64,000 nt of DNA from Hexactinellida sp. DTS-2022 (lineage: Eukaryota; Porifera; Hexactinellida): assembly GCA_028753945.1 (NCBI GenBank), contig JAPNXP010000012.1:1178001-1242000 (forward strand), in the 5' to 3' direction. Position numbers and translations under genes: made by a program. This document shows positions 31,760 through 42,983 of this stretch, piece by piece. Position 1 is the first letter of the stretch. Every line of letters starts with the position of its first letter. Below the pieces are notes generated by a model that searched no databases, had not been told where the DNA came from, and saw only the letters and a list, made by a program, of their open reading frames with translations.

Positions 31760-33045
31760 TAATACCTTAAGAAGCTATAAAGAGGATTTCTTGAAACAGT
31801 CATTAGTTCACTATACTCAAATAGGAGACCATAGTGAACCAAATATTTATTATTTATATTCATCAGGAGACTACTGTGGCCTTGATAATCAATTCTACAT
31901 TGACAGCAACCGTTGCAAGTAGAACTGTATACTACAAGATTAGATTCATTAACAGCATAAAATGACACTGTAATTTAATAATATACGCAAATAACTATAC
32001 CATTGTGTAGCTTGCACTCCCGAACTTCGTTTTCTAGATAAACAATTATCCCTGTTTGTTCTAATTTCACATTTGATGCGAGGTATTCATACCCATAAGG
32101 ACACCTTTGGAGAAGATTTTCGGGGTATAAATTGTTAGGAAGATATAAACCGGATAATAGTTGTTCTTTATAAATCTTTGAAAGAGATGGTGGCAGAGTA
32201 AACGGGATCGGAGTACTCGAAATAGATTTTGATTCAGTTTTCGGATTAAAGTTATTAGCTACCGGGGGAGAAATATGTTCATGGAGGCTATTTATTATTG
32301 ATTTAACTTTGCAAACTTTCTCACAAGTTTCACAGTACCATTTATTCTCTTGGAAGCAGTATACATGACTTCCTGTGCCAATATTGTCAATCAATATTAT
32401 ATGAGCAGTGTCTACCATATAGCATGCTATAGTTTTTGTGAAATAAGCATCTATAGTTTCTAATGTTATCAGACATTTACACTGTTCATAGGCTATGCCG
32501 TGAATACAATCAGATGATTGACATGTTTTGCAAAATTGTTTCTCTAAATCCAGTATTATGAATCTTTTGGACAGTAAAAGTTTCCCTATTTGGACAATCC
32601 AAAAGTAAATATACATAGTCGTAGTAATTGGTTTATTAATGTTAAATTTTATCTGAAACTAACCTTGATTCCATTTATAATCTTCAAAGATGACCGCGTT
32701 TGATTGAGATAGATTAAAAAATAAGGAATCCTTTAAGAGGAGGCTTATATATTGATCAAGGATTGATATTTCAACGCTAGCTAAACCATGTTCATCTTGG
32801 CAGTCATCTTCAAAGGTCGTCTGTAATAATTCTATTCTTGCTAATTCTGTAGAAATGTCAGTTGAAGTCGGATAGTATAACGAATTTAATTTAGTCAAAG
32901 ATTGGCCTTGCGAAGAATTTGGAGTTGGTAAATGTGATATCTGTATCGAACCAACATCAATTGATTGTAATTGGGAAATGTTTTCCTCTTGAACGAGTTT
33001 ACGTTTTTTATGGGTTGGATGTACTGTTGAGAATTGTTGAGACAT
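31760..33045 (-). pseudogene. KDZ transposase N-terminal exons 1-3 (element B)
   Basis: Exon 1 (33045-32664) starts MSQQFSTVHPTHKKRK and ends at donor AAG/GTTAGT. Exon 2 (about 32600-31999) has CKTCQSSDCIHGIAYEQC, CETCEKVCK and CPYGYEYL. Exon 3 (about 31925-31765) has CQCRIDYQGHSSLL...YSELMTVSRNPLYSFL. All three are open and match elements A and C. The gene then runs into the MITE and unrelated sequence, so the catalytic middle is lost. Confidence 0.8.
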
Positions 33046-33114
33046 TTCTTGAAAGATATTTACGAAACTAATATTGCAAGATGATAATTAATAAGGAAAT
33101 AGCAACGCTTATTC

Positions 33115-33170
33115 GCATGCAAATAGTAACTAATTCGCATGCGAATAGTAAGTTATTCGCATGCGAATAG
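33115..33170. repeat. Subterminal palindrome array of element B (right)
   Basis: Three copies of ATTCGCATGCGAATAGTAA at exact 22-bp spacing, adjoining the terminus CGATTTTAATATATG. Confidence 0.9.
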
Positions 33171-33330
33171 TCGATTTTAATATATGAAATATTATACAAA
33201 TATGAAATAACTAGCTATCTATATATTATTCAATAATCTTGGTTGAAATATGAAATAGTGTTGATGAGAAAACAGTATAACATGATTAGTTGAGATATAG
33301 CAATATGGCTTCATATGTTCTATTATTAGA

Positions 33331-33631
33331 CCGGACAGTTTTTTTTTATCCGGACAATTCTGAAGTAAAATATAATATATTTCGAAAAATCTGTCCGCCC
33401 GGACAGTATTTAGCCTCGGACAGATTTTTCGAAAACAAATCCACTCGGACCAAATATTTCTGATATATTTGGTCCGGCCGGACCGAAAAATAGCCCGGAC
33501 CAAAAACATCTGAAATATTTAGTCCGGCCGGGCATTTTGCAAACCCGGACCAAAAATGTCTGAAATATTCGGTCCGGGAAATTTTATGTCCGGCCGGACC
33601 AAATTTACCCCGGACCGAATATTTCGTGACA
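33331..33631. mobile_element. Partial copy of the TGTCACGAAATATTC element
   Basis: From about 33440 the sequence is nearly identical to the right arm at 15320-15523, ending CGAATATTTCGTGACA. The left 100 bp carries related but different CCGGACAG/CTGTCCG repeats. No matching left terminus is visible. Confidence 0.65.
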
Positions 33632-36420
33632 GGTACTATACTATTTAATTCAAGAAATACTGGTCTGATAATAGACAGTCAAAGTATAAGTTATATCTTG
33701 AACTATGGAAAAAATTATTGATAACTGAAGACAGTATTAACATTTAAAGTGCACAATTGGAACATTTTCTTATGAAAATTATTCCAGTCATTATTTTATA
33801 AATAGTTGACTTGGAGTATAGTAACTGATTTTATATTCAAAAGTTATAGAGTGGTCCGGTCTAACTAGTAACTAGTGATCAGGCTAAGGTATGATCTATC
33901 AATAAAATGGTTAGGCAATGATTAATCCGCTTAATGGGGTAAACATTTCACAGGATTTTTAGGACGGAATTACAGTTTAACTCAAAGTATTTTCGTTATA
34001 ATATTTCTCCGCTTAATTGGGTCAAACTATCCTAGAACACAACTCACTCTATTAAGTGGAGTCAACAATATTTACTAATAAACAACCACATAATTGCACA
34101 ATTGATACCTGAGCTAACACAGTTCGGATAGGATCAAATTATGGAGTCCGTTTAACAAAGTAGAAACTGATATCTTTGTTACTGCTTATTTGTTGCAGCT
34201 GTGACAACTGTGCAAATTGCAAAAATTAATAATTATAGTCCAGATGCATTTATTGATTATGTTAATTATCTTTTTGTATTGTTAGTACCATTCACCACAT
34301 GAATGAGTTAAGTAGTTTTGCATGTGGATATATTTTCAACTGTCAGCAAAATAAACATCTTATTCATTAATTTATGGGAATATAGAGCTCCATTCCCATT
34401 ATTGTTAATTTGTGACTGAAATATTAGTTGGAACTTGGAACCTACATATCCTATTAGGCGGACTTATCGTATGATTTTCTATTCTATATTATACTTTCAT
34501 GAGAATTCTTGTCACAATAACCTTCTATCAAGGAATTGAAAAGTCTCTGGAAATAAAATATAGTAGAGATCCACATGTGGTACTGACAATGAATAATTAC
34601 AAACATTTAACCATACAACTCACAGCAGATATTTTGCATATAGGAACATGCTCCATTTCTGAATTTCGTACTTATCTTAAAATGATTGACATGTTTATTC
34701 ATACTAATTTTGTGACCTGAAGCTAATGAAAATATGAAACTAGCAGTTAATAAGTTGGGAATAATACTTATAACCCTTGCAACCCAAATGAAGTTGAGGA
34801 TTTATACAAAAGATGGACATTCATTCTCTTCAGACAAATTTATAAAATCATAATTTTTAATCTAAAAATATAATAATAACATGTTGTCAAGATACTGTTG
34901 ACTATTTTAGTCTCCACTGAATGAACACACATTAATGCAGTAAGAAGATATGAAGAAAGTGGTTATTGTGCGTTATGTGCGAATATCAAAAAAGGTTAAA
35001 AACATTGTATAGACTATAGAGTATATATATAGAGATATCACATATCTGACAGAATGGATCAGATAAAACCATTAACTTCTATTTTGCCAAAAGAGATTCC
35101 TGGGATACGCTAACCTAAGTTGAGAATGCTGAAATTTATTCATATTTCACAGTAGAGAACTTTAAAATTATGAATTTTCAGCTCTTTAGTGATATTTTCC
35201 AATTTACATTATTGGAAATGACTATTTTATGATTAAAAAAACATATGCTAAGCCCAATATATAAATAGGTAATATAAATACATGAACTATAAAAATAAGT
35301 ACATTACTTCACACGAGCCTATAGCTAAAAATGACAGTATACACAAGCACATGTTCTTGAAATAGAAAATAACTCCGGGTCGACGGTAAAATTGAGAGGT
35401 ACGGGGATGATTAATTAACAAGTGATGTATTTATTTGTACCTACATAGACGTTTATATAATGACTATCTAGTAGATAGCATAGTGCATGCATCTGAAAAA
35501 TTGATAAATAAATAGTTCTTATATCCTGCTTACAAACCTCAAATTCAATTATTCATCAAACTATATTGCAATAATCTACAAATCCAGAGAGTATGCAATT
35601 TTGTTTTTCTGAAGTACAAAACATTGTCCTTAGATTGTAAGGTTTTTAAGAAAGTCTGTATATCTACGGACTTCGAAGACTTTTACGGATAACGTCCCTT
35701 TACGGTAAAATGTACCGAAGCATTTTGTATGGTTACTCTAACACTATTGGCAGGAGAGGAGACCTTGGTGTAACTCAACACTGCAGCGGCCGCGGCCGAC
35801 CCGAATCGTGGTGTAACTCCAAAAAATCTTGGTGCAAATTTACACCAAGATCGGCCTTAAAAAAACCCTGCTTTAGAGGCACTACATTTGGTGGTTGGGT
35901 AACTAGTAGTGCCTCCAAAGGGAAATACTTTCTGCACAGGCTGCAATTTTTGATTTCTTCGCCATGTCATGAACGCCTCATGGTGTTTAGACTCATTTAA
36001 CAAGTTACGGGACAAAGGAACGATTGTTGAATTAGAAGTTTATTTCTATCTTGAACCATATTGAGAATAATGACATTCATTCATTATGTATTGATAATAA
36101 ATTATATTATTAGTAATTATTTTAGCAATGTTATCCACGGTGAGTTGAGTAAAGTCAACAAATTTCTTTATTTTATTGTATTTGCTTTAATTCATTGTAT
36201 ATTATTAGTACAAATTAAAATTAAATAGAAGCCAGCTGGAATTTACAAGTTAAATCAATATATTTATCGAAAGTTGAAACAATAGAGTATATTTAACAAG
36301 TTATATCAATATATTTATTACAAAGAGCTAGTGTTTGTGAAATCAAGTACTAGTTATCTATGAACATTTTGATAGTATATTTTAATTATATTAGATCTAT
36401 TTATAGAACTTCAGTTTTAA
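33632..36420. other. No intact gene; repeat fragments
   Basis: Mostly AT-rich unique-looking sequence. At 35760-35850 there is a GC-rich patch (CGGCCGCGGCCG). At 35870-35960 there is a diverged half of MITE X, and at about 36060-36330 an inverted fragment of the 738-2160 repeat unit. Short open frames at 34499 and 35710 have no recognisable features. Confidence 0.5.
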
Positions 36421-36423
36421 GAA

Positions 36424-37005
36424 GGTGGCTTGTGACCAATTGAGTGTACAAATTCATCACAATAAAAATAATCATTGGGTATGCTCCAGTTACGACGGCA
36501 CAAATAAGATCCGTTTATATGATTCGATGTTTCTAGGAGTGACAACTATGAACCTGGATACCCAGCTTGCACTTTGTATGCAGATAAGTCTATGCAACTT
36601 GAAGTCGAAGTTCCTAAGATACAACAACAGGTTGGTGGAACTGATTTCGGGATTTTTGCTGCTGCAGTTGTTACCGCCATAGCAACTGGATCTGATCCTA
36701 TTTATCTGACTTGGATACAGACTAAAATGAGAGAACATTTCATTGATGTATTGAAACTGAAAACATTACTCTTTTTCCTTCTGTAACTCGAGGAAAACGA
36801 ACTGGCAAGGTTCCAATTCCTCATCGATACACGATAGATTGTATATGTGACTGCAATCTACCTGAGTTTGCTTATGCTGTTTCAATTGAAGATGGTAGGA
36901 GCACATACACTATACAGTGTGATGCCTGTAACTTTTGGACAGATGCTATAATTTGCCCAATACTTCTATTTCTGGCTGTTTTTAATGTAAAATCTGTAGT
37001 ATCTA
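36424..37005 (+). pseudogene. Ulp1-PHD protease fragment (element D)
   Basis: Matches exon 4 of the element B/C protease: HHNKNNHWVCSSYDG and LYDSM are recognisable. A short deletion shifts frame after LALCM. The catalytic Cys box reads QVGGTDFGIFA, with Phe in place of Cys. The PHD region (CDCNLPEFAYA...CDACNFW) is truncated and frameshifted. Clearly dead. Confidence 0.75.
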
Positions 37006-37059
37006 AATTACATTAAATAGATGTGTAGACATAATTTAATCAATCATGAATGTGTTTAT

Positions 37060-37700
37060 CCAAAGAAATAACGTGCGTTGAAAAACACATTCTCGACCCT
37101 CATATAAGCTACTTGCGTAGCGATACGCCTTAACAGTGAGAAAATTTGCTCACATATCTGTGAGTTAACTCTTCTCATATTTTCAGTGTCCCAGGTTTCC
37201 ATCGAAAATATTGGGTTGCATTGGTGGTTCCTGCAATGGAATCTGTCTATTAAGAAGGTAGTGTTGCGGAAGAGAAATAGATCCCTAGGAAATGGAATAT
37301 TTTAATTTAATGTCAAGTACGTATATGATTTTAGAGTTTCTCTCATAATTTCTAATCATTGTAATAAGTCAAAGGTTATAATACTGAATAATTGTTAATT
37401 GCCTCATTATGCAAGTTGTATGCAAATTGTAGGCGTTGTTATATACGTGTATAATCACCTCTGGCATCCTCTTAAACTTCCTAAGCAGCATATTGAAAAT
37501 GAGAATGGTTGACTCTCTTGAGGACAAAATCTCAAAGCCATAGCATTTTTGGTGCTGACATGCCATTCTAGTAGTAGCCCAGGAGAGAATTTATGGTGCT
37601 TGGGATATAACTTTGTACAGTTTTTGTGGGTTTCATTCTGTTCACTGAGATATTGAGGAATCCTATGTTGAGGACACTTATTAATAACCTTACATCAGTT
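37060..37700 (-). pseudogene. KDZ transposase C-terminal exons (element D)
   Basis: Minus strand: last exon (about 37286-37060; DLFLFRNTTFLIDRFHC...ICEQIFSLLRRI) and penultimate exon (about 37670-37400; MACQHQKCYGFEILSSRES...YNNAYNLHTTC). In the catalytic motif YDNACNLH the Asp is Asn and the Cys is Tyr, so the site is lost. It is convergent with the protease fragment, as in elements B and C. Confidence 0.8.
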
Positions 37701-37741
37701 TTAGGATAAACTATGAAATTATTCAAGAAAATAAAAATATA

Positions 37742-39378
37742 TCTGTATATTAAAAGCGGAATTGTTGTTGATGTGTGTGTGTGTGTGTGTTTGCCCAGAA
37801 TTAATAGGAAAGACTACGAGTCCTAGAAAGCTGAAAATTGGCATACAGGGGTAATTTTGTACTACGACAACGATCTATTGGTTTTTGAACAAAATAACGG
37901 GATTATGACGTCATAAAGGCACTTATTTGGGAATAACTCTTTCAGTTTTTCTTCGATTCGCCCACAATTTTAGATGATAACACAACATACAATGAGACAC
38001 ACCATGGCCTACTTAATATACGGCTATATATGTCGCCGAGAAGGCCATAAAACAAAGAGGCCAGTTTCTAATTTACAAAATGGAGAATTGATCTATATTC
38101 GAATAATTAGCAATGATAGAGCTGAAAAGTGTATTATAACTATATAGGAATATGGTATCCAGGTATACATAGCACCCTCCAGAATTGTGATATGTCATCA
38201 TCTGATGACGTTGTGGTTATTTTGGTTGCGAATTATCTTGTTTTTCTTGCATACTTTTAACATAGTTAAACGCGTTATAAATGTTCAAAATTGGAACATG
38301 GTTATACCCAGAAGTAGTAGAATATAATATATCGAAATTATAAATGGAATGTTGACACATTCCTCGGTTGCCATGGAAAATGTATATTTCCTAAAATGTG
38401 CCATAACTCAAAAACTATGAATGTTATGTAAACTAGACTGGTAGACTGGTACTGATCTGTCCGGAATAGGTAACTTCCTATTCATCGATAATACATTTTA
38501 TATGCCTAACTTCAATAATCTTTGAGATAGTGATTCATTACCTGATAATGAATTAAGTGTTAATTATCTCATTATCTCAAAAATATGTATACCTGGATAC
38601 CATATTCCTATATAGTTATAATACACTTTTCAGCTCTATCATTGCTAATTATTCGAATAAATATCAATTCTCCATTTTGTAAATTAGAAACTGGCCTCTT
38701 TGTTTTATGGCCTTCTCGGCGACATATATAGCCGTATATTAAGTAGGCCATGGACACACGTATACCGATTTATGGGAATGTGACGTCACGTACGAACTAA
38801 TTTGGATACAGCTCTTACATTTTTGATCCAATCGTCAAACAATTTTGTCACATTATAAAACAGAATGTGTTGCAATATCTCTAGAAATTTTTTTATTTTT
38901 CGCATTTCATCTGAGCCAGGCAATAACAAAAATGTAACCTCCAATTGCTGCGTCATTGCACATACTGAAGTTTGATGATTTAATCTTCACCTACATTATT
39001 TCCGAAATTGCATACTTGATTAATCCAGTTTGGCTTCCATCAGTTTATTTCTATTCGTGATGTATTTAGCCCACGTCAATCACATAAGCATACATAATAT
39101 TACTATCAAAGTAATTCAACTACATATTTACAAACAATTTTCCTATGTAAATCCTGGGTTAGTAAATAACATGAATGAATGATTAATTAATTAGTTGACA
39201 TACTTGGGTCCCAAATAGCAGCATAGAGTACGTGTAATTTACAAGTCACAGGTTTAATCTATTTAATATGAGTGATAGTTGAGGAGTGTAAGGCCGCAAA
39301 GCGGCCGTTAATTAATTGTGTTGCGGTGTGTAACACGAATGAACAAAAGTCGCGAAGCGACCGAGACCGAAGGGCTCG
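37742..39378 (+). mobile_element. Helitron-like element H2, copy 2, with a nested MITE
   Basis: Starts TCTGTATATTAAAAGCGG with a TG microsatellite and an AGAATTAATAGGAAAGACTACG block shared with H2 copy 1. It ends in a comb (GGCCGCAAAGCGGCC, GTGTTGCGGTGTGTAACAC, GTCGCGAAGCGAC, CGAGACCGAAGGGCTCG), flanked by A and T. It has a 750-bp fold-back element inside and separates the KDZ exons of element D. Confidence 0.75.
38003..38752. mobile_element. Long-arm TIR MITE nested in H2
   Basis: Terminal inverted repeats of about 175 bp start CATGGCCTACTTAATATACGG and end with the exact inverse. They enclose about 400 bp of non-coding sequence. GACACAC occurs on both sides (37996-38002, 38753-38759), a probable 7-8 bp target duplication. 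No transposase is encoded. Confidence 0.85.
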
Positions 39379-39507
39379 TAGTTACTAAATACTTGAAGTT
39401 TTGATTCAATGCTGGAAAACAGTTGAAGTGATCTTCATTACTGGAAATATTCATTTCAGTCAATTTTCGGGTTGGTTTTCTTATTAAGTTTTGAATCTGT
39501 TTAAGAA

Positions 39508-40237
39508 TCTATATTATTAAATCTCGATTGTTGTTTGTTTGTTTGTTTGTTTGTGTGTGTGTTTGTTTGTCCGGATTGTATTAAAGTGACGGGGGAATAG
39601 AAACCGCATTTATATATGAGATATAAACTAACTTCCAAATGTTATAATGGGTAAACAAATGTTATAATAGGTAAACAAGTATGTTTAACCCGAATTTCGC
39701 ATTTATATATTTGTAATACAGTATGAATATTTGTTGTTGTTGATACACAATAGGTAAACAAATTAATGAAAATTCAAAATCAACCTAGAAGTTTGCTTTC
39801 AACAGGTATTATAGGTAAACAAGTATGCTGAACACGAATTTCGCGTTTATAAATTTGTAATACGTATGAATATTTGTTGTTGTTGTTGACGCAAATATGT
39901 AAACAAATTAATGAAAATTCAAAATCAACCTAGAAGTTAGCTTTCAACGGGTATTATAGGTAAACAAGTATGCTGGATACGAATTTCGCATTCATAAATT
40001 TCAAATATGAATATTTGTCGTTGTTGTTTACAGAAAATAGGTATACATAAATAAATTAAGGAAAATTCAAAATCAACCTAGAAGGTAGCTTTCAACGCTT
40101 ATTATAAGTATATAACTATGACAAATATTACTAACTATGTAATCAATTGTTTAGTGAGGAGTAAGGCCGCGTAGCGGCCGTTAACTTGAGGTGCGTAGCA
40201 CCGATCTGTCGCAAAGCGACCGAGACCGAAGGGCTCG
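39508..40237 (+). mobile_element. H1 copy 5, plus orientation
   Basis: Starts TCTATATTATTAAATCTCG with a TTTG microsatellite. About three satellite units follow, then the comb (GGCCGCGTAGCGGCC, GGTGCGTAGCACC, GTCGCAAAGCGAC, CGAGACCGAAGGGCTCG), ending A/T-flanked at 40237. It lies between KDZ exon fragments of element D, directly against a piece of exon 4. Confidence 0.85.
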
Positions 40238-40239
40238 TA

Positions 40240-40460
40240 CTTAATAAAACTTCTGCTACGTTTTCTTGTAACGTGATCGTGTCATTCTGGATATCAATTT
40301 TAGGAGGTAATGAATTTGTAAGATGCTTAAGAAATATTGTTTTGCGGTAAATAGCTTGCATTTCAGATAAGGTCACAGTTTTTCCTAGGGAGAATTCAGC
40401 TAATAATTTGCGTTGTTTGAACTGAAATTGCTGAAATCCTAATAATACCACATATAGATT
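40240..40460 (-). pseudogene. KDZ transposase exon 4 fragment (element D)
   Basis: Encodes LAEFSLGKTVTL...LTNSLPPKIDIQNDTITL followed by QENVAEVL, matching the element C segment LANSLPPQLDVQNDKITL. It is truncated at its 3' side by H1 and at its 5' side by unrelated sequence. Confidence 0.75.
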
Positions 40461-40881
40461 CACATCTTGACAATGTCTGAATAACTTTATATACAAGAGG
40501 ATAATGGAGGTAAGTAAACCGTCATGCTAAGTAAACCGTCATACAACAGTACTCATGTTAAGTACAAAATATTTTATTCCCGAAATTGAAGAAGGTAGAA
40601 CTGTATGGAACATGTTCCTGTAATTGTAAAAGCACATTTCATAAGCCTGAAAGTGGATACATTTTAGGGAAGCGCAAGCTTGACAAATGTATTTAATAGA
40701 ATCGATAATGACCATATATTTCCTCAGGGTAGGGAGATTGTATCTATAAAATAAGATAGAACTAGATAGATTCTACACCTTCTGAGTGCTTAATTAACAA
40801 ATAAATAAATATTTATTCAGTTTCCCCACTAACCTCCAAAAGTTTTATACTCCAACAGCATTTTCTAGATACCATAATTAA

Positions 40882-41127
40882 TTAATACCATAACTGAGAC
40901 TCTTTGAGAAGTTGATGACAATATTGATAAACTATTGGAATTTCATGTTCGATTACCGCCTCTTCGTTGTAGTCGAAATTTGATTCAGCAAGAAGTATTG
41001 TTTCGCAAGAGTCCAATAATTGATTTGAGTCTGTAGATATGGAGAGATTCTCCATTGATGTTGCTGCTTCATAAATTAAGAGCGATTTTCCTTCTTTTGT
41101 AAGATGGAAACAATACCACTTCTTCAT
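40882..41127 (-). pseudogene. KDZ transposase exon 1 fragment (element D)
   Basis: The frame ends IPIVYQYCHQLLKESQLWY, matching VPVVYQYSHQLLKESNLWF at the end of exon 1 in element C. The upstream part differs and no element terminus is visible nearby, so the true end of element D is unresolved. Confidence 0.7.
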
Positions 41128-42430
41128 TGTTAGAACGAGAACTACGACCTGATTTTGGAAAATCCAGATTCAACCCCCAGGCGTAGAGATAGTTTCATAA
41201 ATAACCCTCTGCTGCAGAAGAACTCTACCCCACGTAGATAACATCGACCCAAACGCAGTACGAGACTACCGCTCCGGTACAGAGACGACAACTCCCCATG
41301 AGGGAGGGTATATACGGGGGAAGTGATGTTAGGTAACTAAACGAGATTAGTAACGGAAACGAGATTAGCAACTAAACGAGATCATAACAATCAATCCCCG
41401 CTCACACGAGAGATTATGCGCATTCATTCATTAGTAGATATAGACTTACAACTAATTTACTAGTATACTGCTATATCTAATCGTTATTATTCATAATTGT
41501 TCGTGTACATATATTTACTTATCAAACGTATAACTTGGGCACACCAGTAGTCACGTAGGCACTAGCGCCTGGACTTTTTTAATACATCGATTTCTGCCCA
41601 AAATTTTGTGTCTAATTACCAGCAGTTCCTTATTAGCTGGGACATTTCAGACACTTTAAATTCTACGCTTATACAAATGAACTAGGCAGCGCTGCAGGGT
41701 TTGTGGAAGGGTGCTGACAATCTCTCAGTAGGGGCTCTGTAAGCCCCCCAGTGGGGTCCATTTAAAAAAATTATTTTTATTTTTATTAAATTTCTTACTC
41801 GGATATTATTAGTGGTGAGCTAGGAGTGGCTAGACACCTCACCAGGGGCGGTCCAATGCGGGTCACCCCCCCCCCCCCCCCTCACTGACTCGTTTTGGAG
41901 ATTAGTTAGGACTCTTATATACTTAATTAAAACTAGATTGGTAAAGCCATTTTGACATATTTATTGTAATTTCTATAGCAAAAGACAAGTTTTACTACCT
42001 ATTTACTGAATAAGAGTAACTAAAATGAACAAAAAGGGAACTATTTAGGTGTTTTAAGCGTGCTTAGTTAAGATACTGATCTGATTTTGCTCCAGAAAAT
42101 TATTTTTCCAATGCGGGTTTTTCGAGGACCTTCGCGGGTCAACGGGTTTCGATGCTCAAATGCGGGTCACTTGGGAGCTATGGAACATCATTGATTTTCC
42201 GAGGGTATTGATCATTCATAGGATACAGCTATAAATGCTAAATACTGTGAGATAAAAACGCTGAAAAATTCATAAAATAATAAATGATATACATATTATC
42301 AAATCAGCATACGCAAGTTTTGAATTAAAAAAGTTTACAAAATGGGTAATTTGCCAATTACCCATTTTAAAATTCCTTAAAATTTTCCAAGGAGTTTTGG
42401 GTTAATTGTCAAAGTTAGGTGCTCCTCCAG
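41128..42430. other. No gene seen
   Basis: Contains low-complexity stretches (a poly-C run near 41868, CAATGCGGGTC repeats near 41850-42180) and short ACGAGATTAG repeats near 41340-41390. No sustained coding frame was recognised. Upstream exons of the Myb gene could be hidden here, but I cannot support any. Confidence 0.45.
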
Positions 42431-42742
42431 CAGGGTAACCAGATGACTACTTTAAAAGAAGGACACGTTTAAAATTTAAAGAGATCGCAGGTTGAGAAAC
42501 CCAGTAGAACATTTGAGAATAAAGGCTTTTGTACGAGGACATGGGCTAGTATACTTTAATTAATAATTCTGAGTATGGTTGAACAACAAAGTTATTTAGA
42601 CAGGTAGAGGAGTGGATTATTAGACTGAACAGACTTGTAAACAATTTTTTAAAAGATACAAAAGGACACAGTGTAAGAAAGCAGTTAGCATGACTGCCTG
42701 AGAAGGACTGTCCTTCTAAAAATAGGACATTTGGACACCCTG
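42431..42742. mobile_element. Probable hAT-like MITE
   Basis: Ends CAGGGTAACCAGATG and CATTTGGACACCCTG are imperfect inverted repeats, with AGAAGGACA/TGTCCTTCT repeated just inside. Flanks CTCCTCCAG and CTCGTCAG are similar but not identical. Confidence 0.55.
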
Positions 42743-42983
42743 CTCGTCAGGTGCTTTGGCCAAAACCCTTCACCCCCCTGGCCCCCCCTCGCGAGCCCCC
42801 CCTGGCCCCCCTGGCCCCCCGGGTTCGGCGCCTATGCACCTCACCACCCCCCTGGATCAGCGCCTGCCAGGAAACAAAAAGAGCTACTTTTAAATTGCTC
42901 AAAAGTACAAAACTAATTATTATTGGTTCACCCTACCTCTCAGGATATGACAGGCTCACATTGTTTATAATACGAATCATAGC

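Larger units (their letters stand above)
26895..33186 (-). mobile_element. Element B: KDZ-type transposon, broken, 6.3 kb
   Basis: The right end CGATTTTAATATATG is the inverse of the CATATATTAAAATCG terminus of elements A and C. The left end GAGTTATTAAAA matches their GAGNTATTAAA terminus. AAATATT occurs at both flanks (26888-26894, 33187-33193), a target duplication matching at 7 of the expected 8 bases. Palindrome arrays lie at both ends (26913-27008; 33115-33170). It has the gene layout of element C in reverse orientation, with the KDZ gene disrupted around an H1 insertion. Confidence 0.8.

Noticed and set aside
34499-34720. 73-codon open frame
   Set aside because: No start context, homology cue, codon pattern or splice partners; expected by chance in AT-rich DNA.
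42731-42916. Proline-rich open frame
   Set aside because: It is a C-rich low-complexity tract at a MITE edge; no splice link to the Myb gene and no conserved pattern.
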